64,000 nt of DNA, from the NCBI RefSeq assembly GCF_036567765.1, contig NZ_DATCTU010000007.1:124001-188000 (forward strand), in the 5' to 3' direction. The translations under genes and the position numbers were made by a program. This stretch comes from Pseudobacteroides sp. GTDB lineage: Bacteria > Bacillota > Clostridia > Acetivibrionales > DSM-2933. The notes beneath the pieces were generated by a model that saw only the letters and a list, made by a program, of their open reading frames with translations, ran no database searches and had not been told where the DNA came from. Below, in pieces: positions 63,126 to 64,000 of this stretch (position 1 is the first letter of the stretch; every line of letters starts with the position of its first letter).

Positions 63126-63896
63126 ATGATTACAATTAACGATTTGAAAAAGGACGAAAGCCTTCTTGAGGAGTTTATCAGGGAAAATCAGAGACTGGTT
63201 AGTATGGTTATCAGGAAGCAATTCAGCTATGTATACAACACAGCTGAATATGAGGATTACTTCCAGTCGGGATGCATCGGGCTTGTCAACGCGGCAAAAC
63301 GGTTCAAGCCTGAATACGGAACGGCTTTTTCAACCTATGCGGTGTCATTGATAGCGGGTGAGATCATGCGGTATAGAAGGGACTACTGTGCAAGCGGCAT
63401 CCATTCATCAAGGAATATCAAGGATAAATATTATAGGTACCAAGCGTTAAGGAATAGAGGAGTTGCTGAGGCTGAGGCATGCAGGGAGCTGGGGGTGGAT
63501 TCAGCGGAGTTGAATAAGGTGATAAATGCAATGGAGCCTGGCTATTCGTTGGATGCAGTTATATATGACAATGACAGCGGAACTCCGTTAACCGGAGGGG
63601 ATATCACTGCCGATGATTTTAATCTTGAAGAAGAAGCTATGGACTGGTTGGAGCTTGAAGAAATACTGAGGCATGTAAAAAATATACTTTCTGAGTCAGA
63701 CCGTAAAATATTCAACCTTTATCTGCAAAAGAAAACACAAACCCAAATGAAAACAATGCTTGGAATGTCCCAGGCGAATATAAGCAGACGGATTAGAAAG
63801 ATAAAGGAACTCTGCCGGTATGTAAAGGATTGCTATGATAAAGGCTTGAGTCTTAAGAATATAAGAGGATTGAATTCTATTCCAAAAGCTGGCTAA
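63126..63896 (+). CDS. Phage-encoded sigma-70 family factor
   Basis: 256 residues from ATG 63126 (GAGGAG upstream). Region 2: LLEEFIRENQRLVSMVIRKQF, EDYFQSGCIGLVNAAKRFKPEYGTAFSTYAVSLIAGEIMRYRRD; region 4 HTH: QKKTQTQMKTMLGMSQANISRRIRKIKEL. Resembles sporulation sigma factors (SigF/G/K class) in length and arrangement. It could redirect host RNA polymerase to late phage genes. Confidence 0.9.
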   Translation: MITINDLKKDESLLEEFIRENQRLVSMVIRKQFSYVYNTAEYEDYFQSGCIGLVNAAKRFKPEYGTAFSTYAVSLIAGEIMRYRRDYCASGIHSSRNIKDKYYRYQALRNRGVAEAEACRELGVDSAELNKVINAMEPGYSLDAVIYDNDSGTPLTGGDITADDFNLEEEAMDWLELEEILRHVKNILSESDRKIFNLYLQKKTQTQMKTMLGMSQANISRRIRKIKELCRYVKDCYDKGLSLKNIRGLNSIPKAG

Positions 63897-64000
63897 TAAA
63901 TGGAATATTTATGCATATTTTGATAAGCCCCCACCGGGTCAAAAAGCTACAACTTTTGAGCCTGTAAGGCGGGCGGCCCCTCAAACAAATAAATTCGCAA

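Larger units (their letters stand above)
49488..64000. mobile_element. Prophage, lysogeny and early/replication part
   Basis: ImmA and XRE on the minus strand, divergent XRE on the plus strand, then closely packed rightward genes of the DUF2800-DUF2815-polymerase-VapE-VRR-NUC-SNF2-HNH type found in many Firmicutes phages. The left edge could lie anywhere between about 48.9 and 49.5 kb; the right edge, terminase, structural genes and integrase are beyond the window. Confidence 0.85.

Overview
The window is AT-rich chromosomal DNA of an anaerobic, endospore-forming member of the Clostridia (Firmicutes). The reasons are the GerA/GerK-type germinant receptor operon, a Spo0E-like protein, CIRCE and CtsR heat-shock sites, strong AGGAGG ribosome sites with frequent TTG/GTG starts, a [NiFe] hydrogenase, and a Clostridia-type prophage. 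The species cannot be named from the sequence. No rRNA, tRNA or CRISPR array was seen.

Layout. (1) 1-5130: a mixed set of household genes: tail of a cation-diffusion transporter, an orphan flgB, a His-rich peptide overlapping a small Ser/Thr kinase, a DedA protein, a DUF6064 membrane protein, a ketopantoate-reductase-like enzyme and a methyltransferase. (2) 5181-13946: a nickel/redox region. A half-ferritin gene diverges from a cytochrome-b5-like gene that overlaps a [NiFe] hydrogenase (small, large, maturation protease). A second ferritin-like protein, a methyltransferase, an attenuated CbiM/Q/O nickel-cobalt ECF transporter, DUF3842 and the Ni-binding CooT protein follow. (3) 14065-20110: an arsenic operon arsR-arsD-arsA-acr3 running on into a metallophosphoesterase and a CoA-disulfide-reductase/rhodanese fusion. 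(4) 20111-20904: a decayed patch with 20-bp tandem repeats, a long perfect palindrome and a gene remnant.

(5) 21046-40154 is the most striking part. Two perfect CIRCE operators (HrcA sites), each placed identically behind a TTGACA-type promoter and each followed by a related inverted-repeat leader, head two gene trains. The first encodes a GH130 mannoside phosphorylase, a sugar-nucleotide pyrophosphorylase, a GT4 glycosyltransferase, an alpha/alpha-barrel protein and a phosphomannomutase, then GroES/GroEL. Behind an internal CtsR box come two Hsp20s, HtrA, a YugP-type metallopeptidase, a CbpA-type DnaJ and ClpB. The second encodes an exported protein, a truncated pyrophosphorylase copy, mannose-6-phosphate isomerase and L25/Ctc. 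Together they contain a near-complete route Fru-6-P > Man-6-P > Man-1-P > GDP-Man > mannoside, under heat-shock control. I infer a heat-induced mannoside system coupled to protein quality control.

(6) 40179-46831: a germinant receptor operon on the minus strand with an extra 53-residue two-TM protein, a third Hsp20, and an HD-GYP phosphodiesterase. (7) 46983-49455: several small XRE regulators with recognisable palindromic operators, a Spo0E-like protein and a tiny membrane protein. (8) 49488-64000: the left part of a prophage: ImmA/XRE lysogeny genes, a divergent XRE, then a rightward early/replication module (DUF2800, DUF2815, family A DNA polymerase, DUF932, SpoIIID-like regulator, VapE-like primase/helicase, VRR-NUC, SNF2 helicase, HNH, sigma factor). 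Structural genes and integrase are not in the window.
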